This document shows, in pieces, positions 1 to 9,082 of a stretch of 64,000 nucleotides of DNA. Source of the stretch: Acinetobacter piscicola. GTDB lineage: Bacteria; Pseudomonadota; Gammaproteobacteria; Pseudomonadales; Moraxellaceae. The stretch covers positions 186,001 through 250,000 of the forward strand of contig NZ_CP048659.1 of the NCBI RefSeq assembly GCF_015218165.1. The letters run 5' to 3'. Made by a program: the position numbers and the translations under genes. Each line of letters opens with the position of its first letter. The stretch's first letter is position 1. The notes under the pieces are model-generated. The model worked only from the letters and a program-made list of their open reading frames with translations, was not told the origin of the DNA and searched no databases.

Positions 1-30
1 GAACCAAAATAATAGGTTTAGACCACAAAA

Positions 31-57
31 AACCGTCATTTATGACGGTTTTTTTTT
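31..57 (+). terminator. Rho-independent terminator of a gene left of the window
   Basis: An 8-bp perfect stem (31-38 with 43-50) with a TTTA loop is followed by a run of T. No gene for it is visible in the window, so it most likely ends a plus-strand gene lying to the left. Bases 60-319 hold no gene. They are AT-rich and should contain the promoter of the dioxygenase gene, but I could not assign a convincing -35/-10 pair. Confidence 0.8.
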
Positions 58-319
58 CGCCACGTAAAGACAGGAAGGGATTTAAATTACTGCAAAATAA
101 TCAAAATTTGCTGCAAAATTCATTTTTGACAAGATTAATTTAGATGATTTTCTTAATTGTGTGAGTGGCTTCAGCGCTAAATCATTTTAATTTTTTTATT
201 TATTTAAAATACAGCATAAAAATGTCACTTATTTGACAGATTGGAATAAGGACTTTTGGCAAGATCAAGCCATAGACAATTTTGTTCTTATTTAATGATA
301 AAATTTTGAGGAAATAACA

Positions 320-1264
320 ATGAGCTATAGCTATCAACACATTCAAGTCAAACCCATCACAGGTCGAATCGGTGCGGAAATTTTGGGTGTAAAATTATCT
401 GGACAATTAGAGGATCAGGTTATTGCTGAAATTAATCAAGCATTGTTGCAATACAAAGCAATTTTCTTTAAAGCACAGCAGCATTTGGATGATGCAGAAC
501 AAGAAGCATTTGCTGCACGTTTGGGAACACCACTGAATCATCCTACTGTACCCATTAAAAATGGTTCTAAACATATTTTAGAGTTAGATTCAACGCACGG
601 TGCACGTGCAGATAGTTGGCATACCGATATTACTTTTTTAGATGCTTACCCTAAAGCCTCGATTTTACGTAGTGTGATTGCACCTGAAGCAGGTGGTGAT
701 ACTGTTTGGGCAAATACTACATCGGCATATGCATCATTACCTGAACCTTTAAAAGCATTGGCTGATACGCTTCGTGCTGTACACAGTAACGATTATGATT
801 ATGCCAGTGGTGAGCTGAGCATTAATAAAGAAGCGTTGGCAAAGTATAGAAATTTCTTTAAATCTACAGAATATGAAACTGAGCATCCTTTAGTACGTGT
901 ACATCCTGAAACAGGTGAAAAAACCTTGGTCTTAGGGCATTTTTTCAAACGTTTTGTCGGTTTTAATAGCAAAGACTCTCGTAAATTATTTGATTTATTT
1001 CAAAGTTATGTCGTAAAACAGGAAAATATTGTCCGTTGGCATTGGGAAGCAGGTGATGTGGCAATTTGGGACAACCGTGCAACACAGCATCGCGCAATCA
1101 ATGATTATGGTGATCAACACCGTGTAGTACGCCGTGTGACCTTAGAAGGTGATATTCCTGTCGGCGTGGATGGACGTTTAAGTCAAACAATTGTAAAAGA
1201 AGAAAAATTTGATATCAAGGATTATCGTTTGAGTGAAGAAGGGGTATATGAAAAAGTTTCATAA
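320..1264 (+). CDS. TauD/AtsK-type alpha-ketoglutarate-dependent dioxygenase (sulfate ester or sulfonate)
   Basis: A non-heme Fe(II), 2-oxoglutarate dioxygenase of 314 residues. The family couples 2-oxoglutarate decarboxylation to hydroxylation of the carbon next to a sulfonate or sulfate ester, so that sulfite or sulfate is released. The HxD iron motif is H101-T-D103 (WHTD), the distal histidine is about H257 (TQHRAI), and the 2-oxoglutarate-binding arginine is about R268 or R271. The sequence resembles the alkylsulfatase AtsK more than E. coli TauD, but the substrate cannot be fixed. It is followed by a regulator and a complete sulfonate-type ABC importer on the same strand, which supports a role in sulfur scavenging. 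An ATG preceded by GAGGAA supports the start. Confidence 0.85.
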   Translation: MSYSYQHIQVKPITGRIGAEILGVKLSGQLEDQVIAEINQALLQYKAIFFKAQQHLDDAEQEAFAARLGTPLNHPTVPIKNGSKHILELDSTHGARADSWHTDITFLDAYPKASILRSVIAPEAGGDTVWANTTSAYASLPEPLKALADTLRAVHSNDYDYASGELSINKEALAKYRNFFKSTEYETEHPLVRVHPETGEKTLVLGHFFKRFVGFNSKDSRKLFDLFQSYVVKQENIVRWHWEAGDVAIWDNRATQHRAINDYGDQHRVVRRVTLEGDIPVGVDGRLSQTIVKEEKFDIKDYRLSEEGVYEKVS

Positions 1265-1369
1265 GTACAGATAAAATTTAAAATAACTTTGCATAAAATA
1301 AGCGTTGAATAGCGGAATAAATCATTAGATCGATTTTTATTCTCCATCTAATATTAAATAAAATATTAG

Positions 1370-2086
1370 ATGGATACTTTTATGCAATATTATGACTTAA
1401 ACTCTGTTTCTAATTTTGATGTTTTAAAAAATATTTTTAAAAGTTTGTCAGGAGATAATATTAAATATATTTTGGATTATGCTTATATTAAAAAATATCA
1501 AAAAAATGAATTAATTTTAAATAAAGAAAATTGTTCGGAAGCACTTTATATTCTATTGAATGGTATTATTCATATTGGATATTTAAGTGTATCTGGACGT
1601 TTTCATGCTTTTAATTATTTTTCAGAAAAAAATTTAATCAATGCACTGCCTTGTTTAAAAGGGCACATTATTGATTATGACTATTATGCATTTAATCAAG
1701 TGCGTGTTTTGGTGATTCCAAAGCATATTTTTTTAGAAGAATTAAAGAATAACAATGGTTTAAAACAAGATGTATTTGACCTTATTGCACTCAGAATGCA
1801 TCACCTTATTGCCGAAATTAAGTTTTTGCATGTTGCTAATTTACATCAAAAAATCTGTAAGACTTTGTTAAATTTGGCATTGCAATATGGTCTGCATCAT
1901 CCTTTAGGGATAGAAATTTATTTAAAAATATCACAGCATGATTTAGCCGATTTATTGTCTACTTCCAGACAAACAATTAATAAAGAAATAAAAAACTTAG
2001 TGGGTTTAAATATTATTGAGTGGCAGTATGAAAATATTGTTATTAAAGATCTTCAGTATTTGAAATATAAAGTCAATGATATTTAA
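1370..2086 (+). CDS. Crp/Fnr-family transcriptional regulator
   Basis: A 238-residue protein with a cyclic-nucleotide-binding-like beta barrel (about residues 30-125), a dimer helix (about 130-170) and a C-terminal winged helix-turn-helix (about 188-210, DLADLLSTSRQTINKEI). The phosphate-binding motif of true cAMP receptors (GE...RxA) is not present and there is no Fnr-type cysteine cluster, so the effector is unknown. The gene and its flanks are much more AT-rich than the dioxygenase and porin beside it, which suggests a separate origin. An ATG at 1382 (MQYYDL) is an alternative start. Its place between the dioxygenase and transport genes suggests local control, but this is inference. Confidence 0.8.
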   Translation: MDTFMQYYDLNSVSNFDVLKNIFKSLSGDNIKYILDYAYIKKYQKNELILNKENCSEALYILLNGIIHIGYLSVSGRFHAFNYFSEKNLINALPCLKGHIIDYDYYAFNQVRVLVIPKHIFLEELKNNNGLKQDVFDLIALRMHHLIAEIKFLHVANLHQKICKTLLNLALQYGLHHPLGIEIYLKISQHDLADLLSTSRQTINKEIKNLVGLNIIEWQYENIVIKDLQYLKYKVNDI

Positions 2087-2195
2087 AATATTAATTTTTT
2101 ATTTTATTAAAAGTGATATTAAAATATTTTTATATTATTTTTGAATATTATGAAAATATTACATATTAATTTCTAAGTTAAATTAGGAGTTAATG

Positions 2196-2411
2196 ATGAC
2201 CATTCAATCTATCAATGTTAGAAATCAGTTAAAAGGTACAATCCAAGAAATTATTAAAGGTGATGTCGTTTCTGAGGTCGATGTCGTGACAGCATCAGGT
2301 ATTTTTACTTCAGTCATTACGACTCGTTCTGTGGAACAACTTGAGTTACAAGTCGGAAGCCAAGTGATTGTGCTGATTAAATCGACTGATGTATCACTTG
2401 CAAAGCTGTAG
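2196..2411 (+). CDS. Small Mop/TOBE-domain protein (molybdopterin- or oxyanion-binding type)
   Basis: A 71-residue protein made of a single TOBE/Mop fold: NxLKGTI, a central VxxVDVVTASG strand, an SVITTRSV segment and an I-K-STDVSLAK ending, as in molbindins and the C-terminal domains of ModE and ModC. Known Mop proteins bind molybdate or tungstate. Here it precedes a porin and a sulfonate-type ABC importer, so it may bind an oxyanion or act as an accessory protein. Two ATGs occur at 2193 and 2196. The AGGAG at 2185-2189 is better spaced for 2196. It is separated from the porin start by 13 bases, so the genes are probably cotranscribed. Confidence 0.8.
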   Translation: MTIQSINVRNQLKGTIQEIIKGDVVSEVDVVTASGIFTSVITTRSVEQLELQVGSQVIVLIKSTDVSLAKL

Positions 2412-2424
2412 GTGTATACGTTTG

Positions 2425-3930
2425 ATGAAGCAAAATTTTAAATATGTTCTCACAACGGTGAGTTTATTGAGTGCCAGTATTTCATTAAGCCATGCCGATA
2501 GCGATGTTCAGCAGTTACAACAGCAGGTTGCACAGCTCGAAAGTTCTTTACAACAGTTAAAAAGTGAAATTAACCGTTTAAAAAATCAATCGACTGAACA
2601 AAATTCACCAGTGACTTCCGTTGCAGAATCGATAGAACCATCTACTACAGATCTTGCTACGGAAAATTTAGCTGAAAACGCAGATCAGCGTTATGTCACG
2701 CAGGCTGAATTTCAAGGCATGCAAAGTGATTTGGAAAATTATAAGTACCAAGTTCAACGTGAACGAGACACCAAGACGGCGTTGTCAACCCGTCAGTTGT
2801 TGATCAATGGGGTAGTGCAAGCCAAAGCTGCTTATGTGGATGAATCACAACATATCAACCCCAATGGCAAAAATACGACGACAGCGGTGAATGATCGTCA
2901 TTCATCCTTTGATTTGGGTGCGGTGCAAATTGGTTTTAGTGGCAATTTATATAAAGATTATAACGAGGGAAAAAACTTAGACTTTAATTTGCGTTTTGGT
3001 ACTTCACCGCAGTCAGGTACAAATAACAGTTATTTAAATTTATTAGATGCACAGCTGATCTATAACATATTACCCACCATAAGTTTAGACACAGGACGTT
3101 TGAGTGCCAATTTGGGTCAGCAACTTTTGCCTTTTGGGCAAGAAGTACAAGCAACTGAAGACTTAAAACCAACGATTAACAACGCACTGTTTAGCTTACC
3201 AGGTTATGGCTACGGTTTGGCACTGCGGGAAGTGGGTTTGATTGTGCGTGGTGATGCATTTCCAACTGTAGATTATGGCTATAACTATCGTTCACCGATG
3301 TTGAGTTATGCCTTTGGTTTGGTCAATGGTAATGGAGCAAATAAGTCAGATGACAATGATGATAAAAATTTTGTTGGGCGTTTACGTTACACCTTACCTG
3401 CTGAATATAACTCGTGGTTACGTGAACTGAGCTTTGGCGTGTCTTGGTATCAGGGCAAAAGCAATTTATTTGATTTAAGTGGTACTGAAGCGAGCTTTGC
3501 AGGCAAAGGTGATGTCCTGCGTAAAGGTTTTGATATTTATTACAACCACCATCCTTTTGGCGTGACCTATGAATATGTACAGGGTGAAGACGATACTTTC
3601 ATTAATGCCACAGGCGGTGTCTATAACCGTAAAAGTGAAGCACATACAGGTACGTTATTTTGGAATTTTGGTGAGCAATTTGTCAAAGGTTTCCGTAATC
3701 AAGGTCGCTATGACGACTGGTGGCCGAAATCCTATCAAAGCTTTTACCGTTTTGACAGCATCGACCGAGATACCCATCTAGATCATCAAAAGATAGATAT
3801 TCACAGTATTGGGTTAAATGCATTTTTTGCTGAAACCACTAAATTTCAGCTCAATTTTAATCACGTAGACAATCAAATTATCAACCAAAAATATAACGAA
3901 CTGGTTGCGCAGTTCCAATATGGCTTTTAG
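2425..3930 (+). CDS. Outer-membrane porin with N-terminal coiled coil (OprO/OprP-like)
   Basis: The ATG at 2425 gives a 501-residue precursor starting MKQNFKYVL with a signal peptide ending near SHA. A longer reading from 2389 would place codons before the signal peptide and overlap the Mop gene, so I reject it. After the signal comes a glutamine-rich coiled coil (VQQLQQQVAQLESSLQQLK) like those that trimerise phosphate-selective porins. The rest is beta-strand-rich and ends in phenylalanine (QFQYGF), the usual BAM signal. Its position ahead of a sulfonate-type ABC importer suggests that it takes the anionic sulfur compound across the outer membrane. Specificity is inferred from context. Confidence 0.8.
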   Translation: MKQNFKYVLTTVSLLSASISLSHADSDVQQLQQQVAQLESSLQQLKSEINRLKNQSTEQNSPVTSVAESIEPSTTDLATENLAENADQRYVTQAEFQGMQSDLENYKYQVQRERDTKTALSTRQLLINGVVQAKAAYVDESQHINPNGKNTTTAVNDRHSSFDLGAVQIGFSGNLYKDYNEGKNLDFNLRFGTSPQSGTNNSYLNLLDAQLIYNILPTISLDTGRLSANLGQQLLPFGQEVQATEDLKPTINNALFSLPGYGYGLALREVGLIVRGDAFPTVDYGYNYRSPMLSYAFGLVNGNGANKSDDNDDKNFVGRLRYTLPAEYNSWLRELSFGVSWYQGKSNLFDLSGTEASFAGKGDVLRKGFDIYYNHHPFGVTYEYVQGEDDTFINATGGVYNRKSEAHTGTLFWNFGEQFVKGFRNQGRYDDWWPKSYQSFYRFDSIDRDTHLDHQKIDIHSIGLNAFFAETTKFQLNFNHVDNQIINQKYNELVAQFQYGF

Positions 3931-3962
3931 TCAAAATTTTAAAATTTAAAGAGGAATATACA

Positions 3963-5030
3963 ATGTCAGCATGCTCAAAAATACTCGTAGGTAGTGTATT
4001 GGCAACAACGACTTTATTTTCAAGCGCACAGATTTTTGCCGCAGAAGTAAAGCCAACAGTCATTCGTTTAGCCACCCCTTATGTCGGTACAGGTAATCGA
4101 CCTGTGGGCTATAGTAATTATTATTCAACCACACAAACATTAGGCTTGATTGAAAAAGAATTTCAAAAAGATGGTATCAAGATTCAGTGGAATAACTTTA
4201 AGGGTGCAGGTCCTGCAATTAATGAGTCTTTTGCCAATGGTCTCGTGGATATCACTTGGTTAGGTGACTTACCGTCTTTAATTGGTAAAGCCAGTCGTTT
4301 AGATACACGTTTAATCGCTGTAGGCGGAAGTAATGACAATGCCTATTTAGCTGTGCCAACAGGTTCAACTGCGAAGTCATTTGCCGATTTAAAAGGTAAA
4401 AAAATTGGTTTCTTTAAAGGTACAAATATCCATTTATCTTTGATTAGTACATTGAAAAGACAAGGTTTATCTGAAAAAGACTTCCGTTTTGTGAATACCG
4501 ATGGGCCAGTGGGTTATTCAGCTTTAGCGAGTGGTGATTTAGATGCGATTTGGAGTAATCAGACTTTATTTCCTGTTGTCGATCGAGGAATTGCCAAAAT
4601 TATTTATAGCACCAAACAAGAACCTGCGGTAAATCGGCTTTCAGGCTATGTCTTAGTTAACTCAAAATTTGAACAGAAATATCCCGAAACTGTACAACGG
4701 ATTGTTAATGTATTGGTGAAACAAGCTGCTTGGGAAAGTAATCCTGCCAATAAAACCGAGCTTTTTAAACTCTGGTCAAAATCAGGCTTGCCTTATGCCA
4801 ACTTTGATAAAGCATACGCAGGTGTAGATTTGAAACGACATAGTTCTCCTATTTTTGATGGCTATAACGTTGCACTGATCAAGCAAAAATTAAAAGCAGG
4901 GCAAGACCTTAAATTGATTCGTGGCAATATTGATGTTGATCGTTGGATTGAGCCTAAATATGTTAATAATGCATTGAAAACACTGAATTTACAGACATTT
5001 TGGACACCTCAAGGTGCGAGTGCTAAATAA
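3963..5030 (+). CDS. Sulfonate/sulfate-ester ABC transporter periplasmic binding protein (SsuA/AtsR-like)
   Basis: A 355-residue precursor with a signal peptide (hydrophobic residues 7-26, cleavage near IFA-AEV). The mature part is a type II periplasmic binding fold of the SsuA/TauA family, with the usual early segments IRLATPY and AINESFANGLVDITWLGDLP and the later FADLKGKKIGFFKGTN. It should capture an alkanesulfonate or alkyl sulfate and deliver it to the permeases encoded next. The AGAGGA upstream supports the ATG. The ligand cannot be named from the sequence. The nearby AtsK-type dioxygenase favours a sulfate ester or sulfonate. Confidence 0.88.
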   Translation: MSACSKILVGSVLATTTLFSSAQIFAAEVKPTVIRLATPYVGTGNRPVGYSNYYSTTQTLGLIEKEFQKDGIKIQWNNFKGAGPAINESFANGLVDITWLGDLPSLIGKASRLDTRLIAVGGSNDNAYLAVPTGSTAKSFADLKGKKIGFFKGTNIHLSLISTLKRQGLSEKDFRFVNTDGPVGYSALASGDLDAIWSNQTLFPVVDRGIAKIIYSTKQEPAVNRLSGYVLVNSKFEQKYPETVQRIVNVLVKQAAWESNPANKTELFKLWSKSGLPYANFDKAYAGVDLKRHSSPIFDGYNVALIKQKLKAGQDLKLIRGNIDVDRWIEPKYVNNALKTLNLQTFWTPQGASAK

Positions 5031-5063
5031 GCCCTCGTATTTTTTGTGACAGGAGATTTAAAA

Positions 5064-5912
5064 ATGTCTCAGGATATTCTTTTAAGACAAAGCACTGTAC
5101 ATAACACTCAAATAGTATCGGCAAAAACAACTTCTTTGACTTTCTTTTTGAAAAATAAACTTCTATTGAGTTGGGTAGTTGGTGCAATTTTCCCTTTGGT
5201 TGTGCTGTGGCTTTGGCATATTTCAGTTGAAAAAAATTGGGTCAATCCATTGCTTTTACCTGCACCCGACTTAGTGTGGACTGCCCTGAAGGATTTGTAT
5301 GGTAGTGGTGAGTTATGGGCAAATTTAAGTATTAGCCTGACAAGAATCGCTTACGGATTTAGTGCAGGAATCGTGATTGCGCTTATTTTAGGTTTGAGCA
5401 TGGGGCTTTCTCGTACAGTCGAAGCCTATGTATGGCCGACGTTTAAAGTGATTAATTTGATTCCTGTGGTGGGGTGGATTCCTTTACTGATCTTATTGGT
5501 TGGCATAGATGAAGCTTTAAAAATTGTCTTAATTGCAAAATCTGCTTTAGTGCCAATGACCATTAATGTGTTTAAAGGTGTACGCAATATTCCCACTGCA
5601 CTGACAGAGGTGGCGAATGTCTATCAACTCAATACATGGTCTCGCTTTAAATATCTAGTATTACCTGGGGCATTTTTAAGTTTTATCGGTGGATTACGCT
5701 TATCTCTCGCTAGCGCATGGGGGGCATTGGTTGCAGTCGAGCTGCTTGCATCGAGTGAGGGCATTGGTTATCTCATGGTCTATGGGCGACAAATCTTTCA
5801 GCTTGATGTGGTGATGGCAACCGTCATTGTGATTGGTGTAGTGGGTTTTGCTTTTGATTTAATTATTCGTTTGATTCAGAAGCGTTTTTCAGCATGGACA
5901 ACCCAAAAATAA
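5064..5912 (+). CDS. ABC transporter permease (SsuC family), first of two
   Basis: A 282-residue inner-membrane permease with about six transmembrane segments and the BPD_transp_1 (EAA) region around NVFKGVRNIPTALTEVANVY, where it contacts the ATPase. The ATG at 5064 has AGGAG eight bases upstream. A GTG at 5046 would add six residues without a ribosome site. Its stop codon TAA overlaps an ATG (TAATG, 5910-5914), so translation is probably coupled to the second permease. It most likely pairs with that protein as a heterodimer for import of sulfonate-type compounds. Confidence 0.88.
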   Translation: MSQDILLRQSTVHNTQIVSAKTTSLTFFLKNKLLLSWVVGAIFPLVVLWLWHISVEKNWVNPLLLPAPDLVWTALKDLYGSGELWANLSISLTRIAYGFSAGIVIALILGLSMGLSRTVEAYVWPTFKVINLIPVVGWIPLLILLVGIDEALKIVLIAKSALVPMTINVFKGVRNIPTALTEVANVYQLNTWSRFKYLVLPGAFLSFIGGLRLSLASAWGALVAVELLASSEGIGYLMVYGRQIFQLDVVMATVIVIGVVGFAFDLIIRLIQKRFSAWTTQK

Positions 5913-5923
5913 TGGAGAAAATG

Positions 5924-6685
5924 ATGAAAAAAATAGACTTGAGAGCATGGGTGATTCCGCTCATTTTATTGTTCATTTGGACTGTTGTCAGCAATAAAAA
6001 TTGGGTGGATCGTGCCTTGTTGCCCTTACCACAAGACGTATGGCAGGTTTTTTTAGACAGTTGGCAGTCTAAAGAGCTGTTTGAAAATATTGCCTATAGT
6101 TTGCTGCGTAATACCACGGGCTTTATTGCAGGTGGCATTTTAGGTGCAGCTTTGGGATTGTTTTTAGGCTTAAATATTTGGGCAGATCGTTTTTTTTCAC
6201 CGACCCTAAATGCCATTAAACATGTGGCAGTCTTTGCTTGGATTCCACTGATGATCATGTGGTTTGGTAATGGTGAACTCTCCAAAATTATTTTTATTGC
6301 ACTAGTGGTGTTTTATCCCGTATTTTTTAATACCTATGATGGCGTGAAAAATGTCTCAGAAAAAAATAAAGAAGTTGCACAAATTTTTCAATTGAGTCGT
6401 TCGACCCGCTTTTTTAAAGTGATTTTACCTTCGGCGGCACCGAGTATTTTTGCGGGTTTAAACATTGCCTTGGTGTTTTCTTGGGTCGCTACCATTGGTG
6501 CAGAATATTTCTTTGTGGCAGCACCAGGTGTGGTTAATCCTATTTTAGATGGACAGAATCTCTTCCAAATGGAAACCGTACTGTATGGGATGAGCATCAT
6601 TGCTTTGGTGGGTTTGGTCTTTTCAAAAATTGCACAATATTTTGAAAATTATAATTTACGTTGGCGCCAAGGCACACACAAATAA
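5924..6685 (+). CDS. ABC transporter permease (SsuC family), second of two
   Basis: A permease of about 254 residues from the ATG at 5924. The same family and topology as the preceding gene, with an EAA-type loop (FFNTYDGVKNVSEKNKEVAQIF) contacting the ATPase. Several in-frame ATGs lie at 5894, 5912, 5921 and 5924. GGAG at 5914-5917 is best placed for 5924, so I chose it; 5912 would be directly coupled to the previous stop codon. Two different SsuC-type permeases beside one ATPase imply a heterodimeric pore, unlike the homodimeric SsuC of E. coli. Confidence 0.86.
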   Translation: MKKIDLRAWVIPLILLFIWTVVSNKNWVDRALLPLPQDVWQVFLDSWQSKELFENIAYSLLRNTTGFIAGGILGAALGLFLGLNIWADRFFSPTLNAIKHVAVFAWIPLMIMWFGNGELSKIIFIALVVFYPVFFNTYDGVKNVSEKNKEVAQIFQLSRSTRFFKVILPSAAPSIFAGLNIALVFSWVATIGAEYFFVAAPGVVNPILDGQNLFQMETVLYGMSIIALVGLVFSKIAQYFENYNLRWRQGTHK

Positions 6686-6696
6686 GAGGATAGAAC

Positions 6697-7512
6697 ATGA
6701 AGCAGAAAGAGAGTGTTGCAGGACAGGTTAGCATTCAAAATTTAAATAAATCTTTTCACGGTGAGCAGCAAGATTTACACGTACTTGAACATATTAATTT
6801 AGACATTGCTGCCGGCGAATTTATCAGCATCGTGGGCAATAGTGGCTGTGGAAAATCGACTTTACTGAGATTATTGGTCGGTCTAGATGCCAATTTTGAA
6901 GGCTCTATTGAAATTGATCATCAACCGATTCAGGGAACAAGTTTGGATCGTGGCATTGTTTTTCAAGATCACCGCTTATTTCCATGGTTGACGGTTGAAC
7001 AAAACATTGCATTGGCATTGGAAAAAAGCCTATTTACAGCGGCTGAAAAACAAGAATTGATCGATTATCACTTAGCACTTGTACAGCTCACTGCATTTAA
7101 ACATACCTACCCGAGTCAACTCTCAGGTGGGATGAGTCAACGTGTAGCAATTGCACGTAGTTTAGTGAATCGTCCACGTATTTTATTATTGGATGAGCCC
7201 TTTGGTGCTTTGGATGCATTGACACGTTCTAATTTACAACAAGAACTACAAAGTATTTTATTGTCAGAAAAAGTCACCACGATTTTAGTAACCCATGATG
7301 TTGAGGAAGCTGTGTTGTTGGGTGATCGTATTGTGGTGATGCAACCAAATCCGGGGCGAATTAAACGTATTGTGAATGTTGATTTGGAGCGTCCTCGACG
7401 TCGAGAGGATTATCGTTTGACAGCTTTAAAACATGACATTTTGCAGGATTTTACAGCTCAGCAGGTGAGATCTGAGCCGCATGAGTTAGAGCGTTACGGG
7501 CTGGCATGGTAA
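6697..7512 (+). CDS. ABC transporter ATP-binding protein (SsuB/TauB-like)
   Basis: A 271-residue ATPase with Walker A GNSGCGKST (47-55), Q-loop near Q90, signature LSGGMSQR (from 142), Walker B ILLLDEP (162-168) with D-loop GALDA, and an H-loop TILVTHDVEEA. It closes the import operon. Eleven bases separate it from the second permease, and an AGAGGA site precedes the ATG. It should power uptake of the sulfur compound captured by the binding protein. A terminator follows at 7529-7556. Confidence 0.92.
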   Translation: MKQKESVAGQVSIQNLNKSFHGEQQDLHVLEHINLDIAAGEFISIVGNSGCGKSTLLRLLVGLDANFEGSIEIDHQPIQGTSLDRGIVFQDHRLFPWLTVEQNIALALEKSLFTAAEKQELIDYHLALVQLTAFKHTYPSQLSGGMSQRVAIARSLVNRPRILLLDEPFGALDALTRSNLQQELQSILLSEKVTTILVTHDVEEAVLLGDRIVVMQPNPGRIKRIVNVDLERPRRREDYRLTALKHDILQDFTAQQVRSEPHELERYGLAW

Positions 7513-7528
7513 AGTCAATTAAGTAAAT

Positions 7529-7556
7529 AAAAAATGCTCATGAAAGGGCATTTTTT
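7529..7556 (+). terminator. Bidirectional-looking terminator after the ABC importer operon
   Basis: An 11-bp stem with one G-T wobble (7529-7539 with 7546-7556), flanked by A on the left and T on the right. It lies between the convergent importer operon and the MATE gene and could end both. Confidence 0.8.
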
Positions 7557-7598
7557 ATTTTTAGAAGTATAACGATCTGATTCTTTAGATTAAATCGA

Positions 7599-8966
7599 TT
7601 AAATCAACGTTTGAATCGCTTTTTTCTTCCAAACAAATTGATAATAAAGAGCTTGCATTAAACATAATGATATAAAAGCCAAAGCATATGCATACCAAAT
7701 ACCTTTTAAGCCCCACCATTCACTAAACAAATAAGCGGCAGGCACTTCGATCAGTAAAATAGCGCAGATATTTAAAATCATCGGTACAGTCACTGTACCA
7801 CTGGCACGCATAATCGATGCAAAAATTGAACCCGCACCAAAAAATAGAATCGACCATAGCACAATAAATAATAAACTTTGTCCAAGTTCGATCACACTTG
7901 GATCTGTAATAAATAGCGCCATTAAATATTTAGAAAATAAATATGCCAAAATCACCAAACTGCCTGTGATCACAACATTCATAATCAATGACGTACGTGT
8001 CACTTTACGTAGTAGTTCTGATTTTCCTGCACCGATGGCTTGAGCAGCAAAAATTGATGCTGCGATTGAAATGGATAAAGCAGGGAACTGAATGTAATTG
8101 AGTACTTGATTGACTGCGCCGTATGCTGCGGTAGCATGGGAACCATAATGATTCACGAGCCCAATAATCACGAGACCTGCAGCAGAGGTCGTCACCATTT
8201 GGATCCCTGTTGGGATACCTAAACGTAAAATAATTTTGCTGAGTTCAGGATGATATCGAATATGGCTGAGCAAGGCTTTATCAAGTTTTAAAGCATGATC
8301 ACGATAATGAAGATAAAAAGCTAAAAATCCTAAAACGGCGATATAACCAATACTGGTCGCAATGGCTGGAGCGATGATGCCAAGTTGAGGAAAGCCAAAA
8401 TAACCCGCAATCAAAATAGGTGTCACAATCACACCGATAACAATAGTCAGACCAGAAGCAATCAGTGGTGTGGTACTGTCACCTACACCACGTAAAATCG
8501 AGGTATAGATAATATAAATAAACAATAATGGACTACCTGCAAGCATCCATTGTACATAAGGCAAAGACAAATGCATGACGTCAGGGTCGGTGCCTAAAAG
8601 TAGTAAAATTTGTTTGGCACTGATCACACCGAGTAAAGCAATCATACAACCGCCAATCAAGGTCATAAACAGCGTTGAACCGACCACCATTTTAACTTTT
8701 TCAAGGTTTTTTGCTCCCCATGCTTGTCCCACTAAAACAGTCGCGCCTGCGGACAGTCCAATCACAAAAGCCAACAAGAAAAACAAAATTGGAAAAAATA
8801 CTGAAATTGCAGCAATCGCATTTACCCCCATCATCTGTCCAACAAAGATGGTATTCATCGTGCCTGAGAGGTTTTGTAGAATATTGGTTGCAATCAAAGG
8901 AACTAAAAAAATAAGGAAACCTTTCCAAAATTTTTGATGATGCAATAAATTATCTTTTGCTGACAT
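7599..8966 (-). CDS. MATE-family multidrug/sodium antiporter
   Basis: A protein of about 455 residues with twelve predicted transmembrane helices and the two-bundle MATE layout. The recognisable motif is LSAGATVLVGQAWGA in the first bundle, with IAASIFAAQAIGAGK as its repeat counterpart in the second. MATE proteins expel cationic or hydrophobic compounds in exchange for sodium or protons. The in-frame start could be a TTG at 8984 or the ATG at 8966. I chose the ATG because the family usually begins just before FWKGFLIFLVPLI. No neighbour points to a substrate. Confidence 0.88.
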   Translation of the reverse strand: MSAKDNLLHHQKFWKGFLIFLVPLIATNILQNLSGTMNTIFVGQMMGVNAIAAISVFFPILFFLLAFVIGLSAGATVLVGQAWGAKNLEKVKMVVGSTLFMTLIGGCMIALLGVISAKQILLLLGTDPDVMHLSLPYVQWMLAGSPLLFIYIIYTSILRGVGDSTTPLIASGLTIVIGVIVTPILIAGYFGFPQLGIIAPAIATSIGYIAVLGFLAFYLHYRDHALKLDKALLSHIRYHPELSKIILRLGIPTGIQMVTTSAAGLVIIGLVNHYGSHATAAYGAVNQVLNYIQFPALSISIAASIFAAQAIGAGKSELLRKVTRTSLIMNVVITGSLVILAYLFSKYLMALFITDPSVIELGQSLLFIVLWSILFFGAGSIFASIMRASGTVTVPMILNICAILLIEVPAAYLFSEWWGLKGIWYAYALAFISLCLMQALYYQFVWKKKAIQTLI

Positions 8967-9030
8967 TTTTGCTATTTTGTCCAATCCATTGAAATTATTT
9001 TATTCCTCAAAATATCATAATTATAAAAAA

Positions 9031-9059
9031 AAGCCTTAGCTTTTAAGTAACTAAGGCTT
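9031..9059 (-). terminator. Terminator of the aminotransferase transcript
   Basis: A 9-bp perfect stem (9031-9039 with 9051-9059) followed on the minus strand by eight T residues. It lies 23 bases beyond the aminotransferase stop codon. Confidence 0.88.
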
Positions 9060-9082
9060 CATATTTTACTGCAAATATGCGC

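Noticed and set aside
2389..2424. Upstream extension of the porin frame
   Set aside because: It overlaps the Mop gene and puts extra codons before a complete signal peptide; ATG 2425 fits better.
8575..8937. 120-codon plus-strand frame
   Set aside because: It is antisense to the MATE gene and has the composition of a shadow frame; no ribosome site or family.
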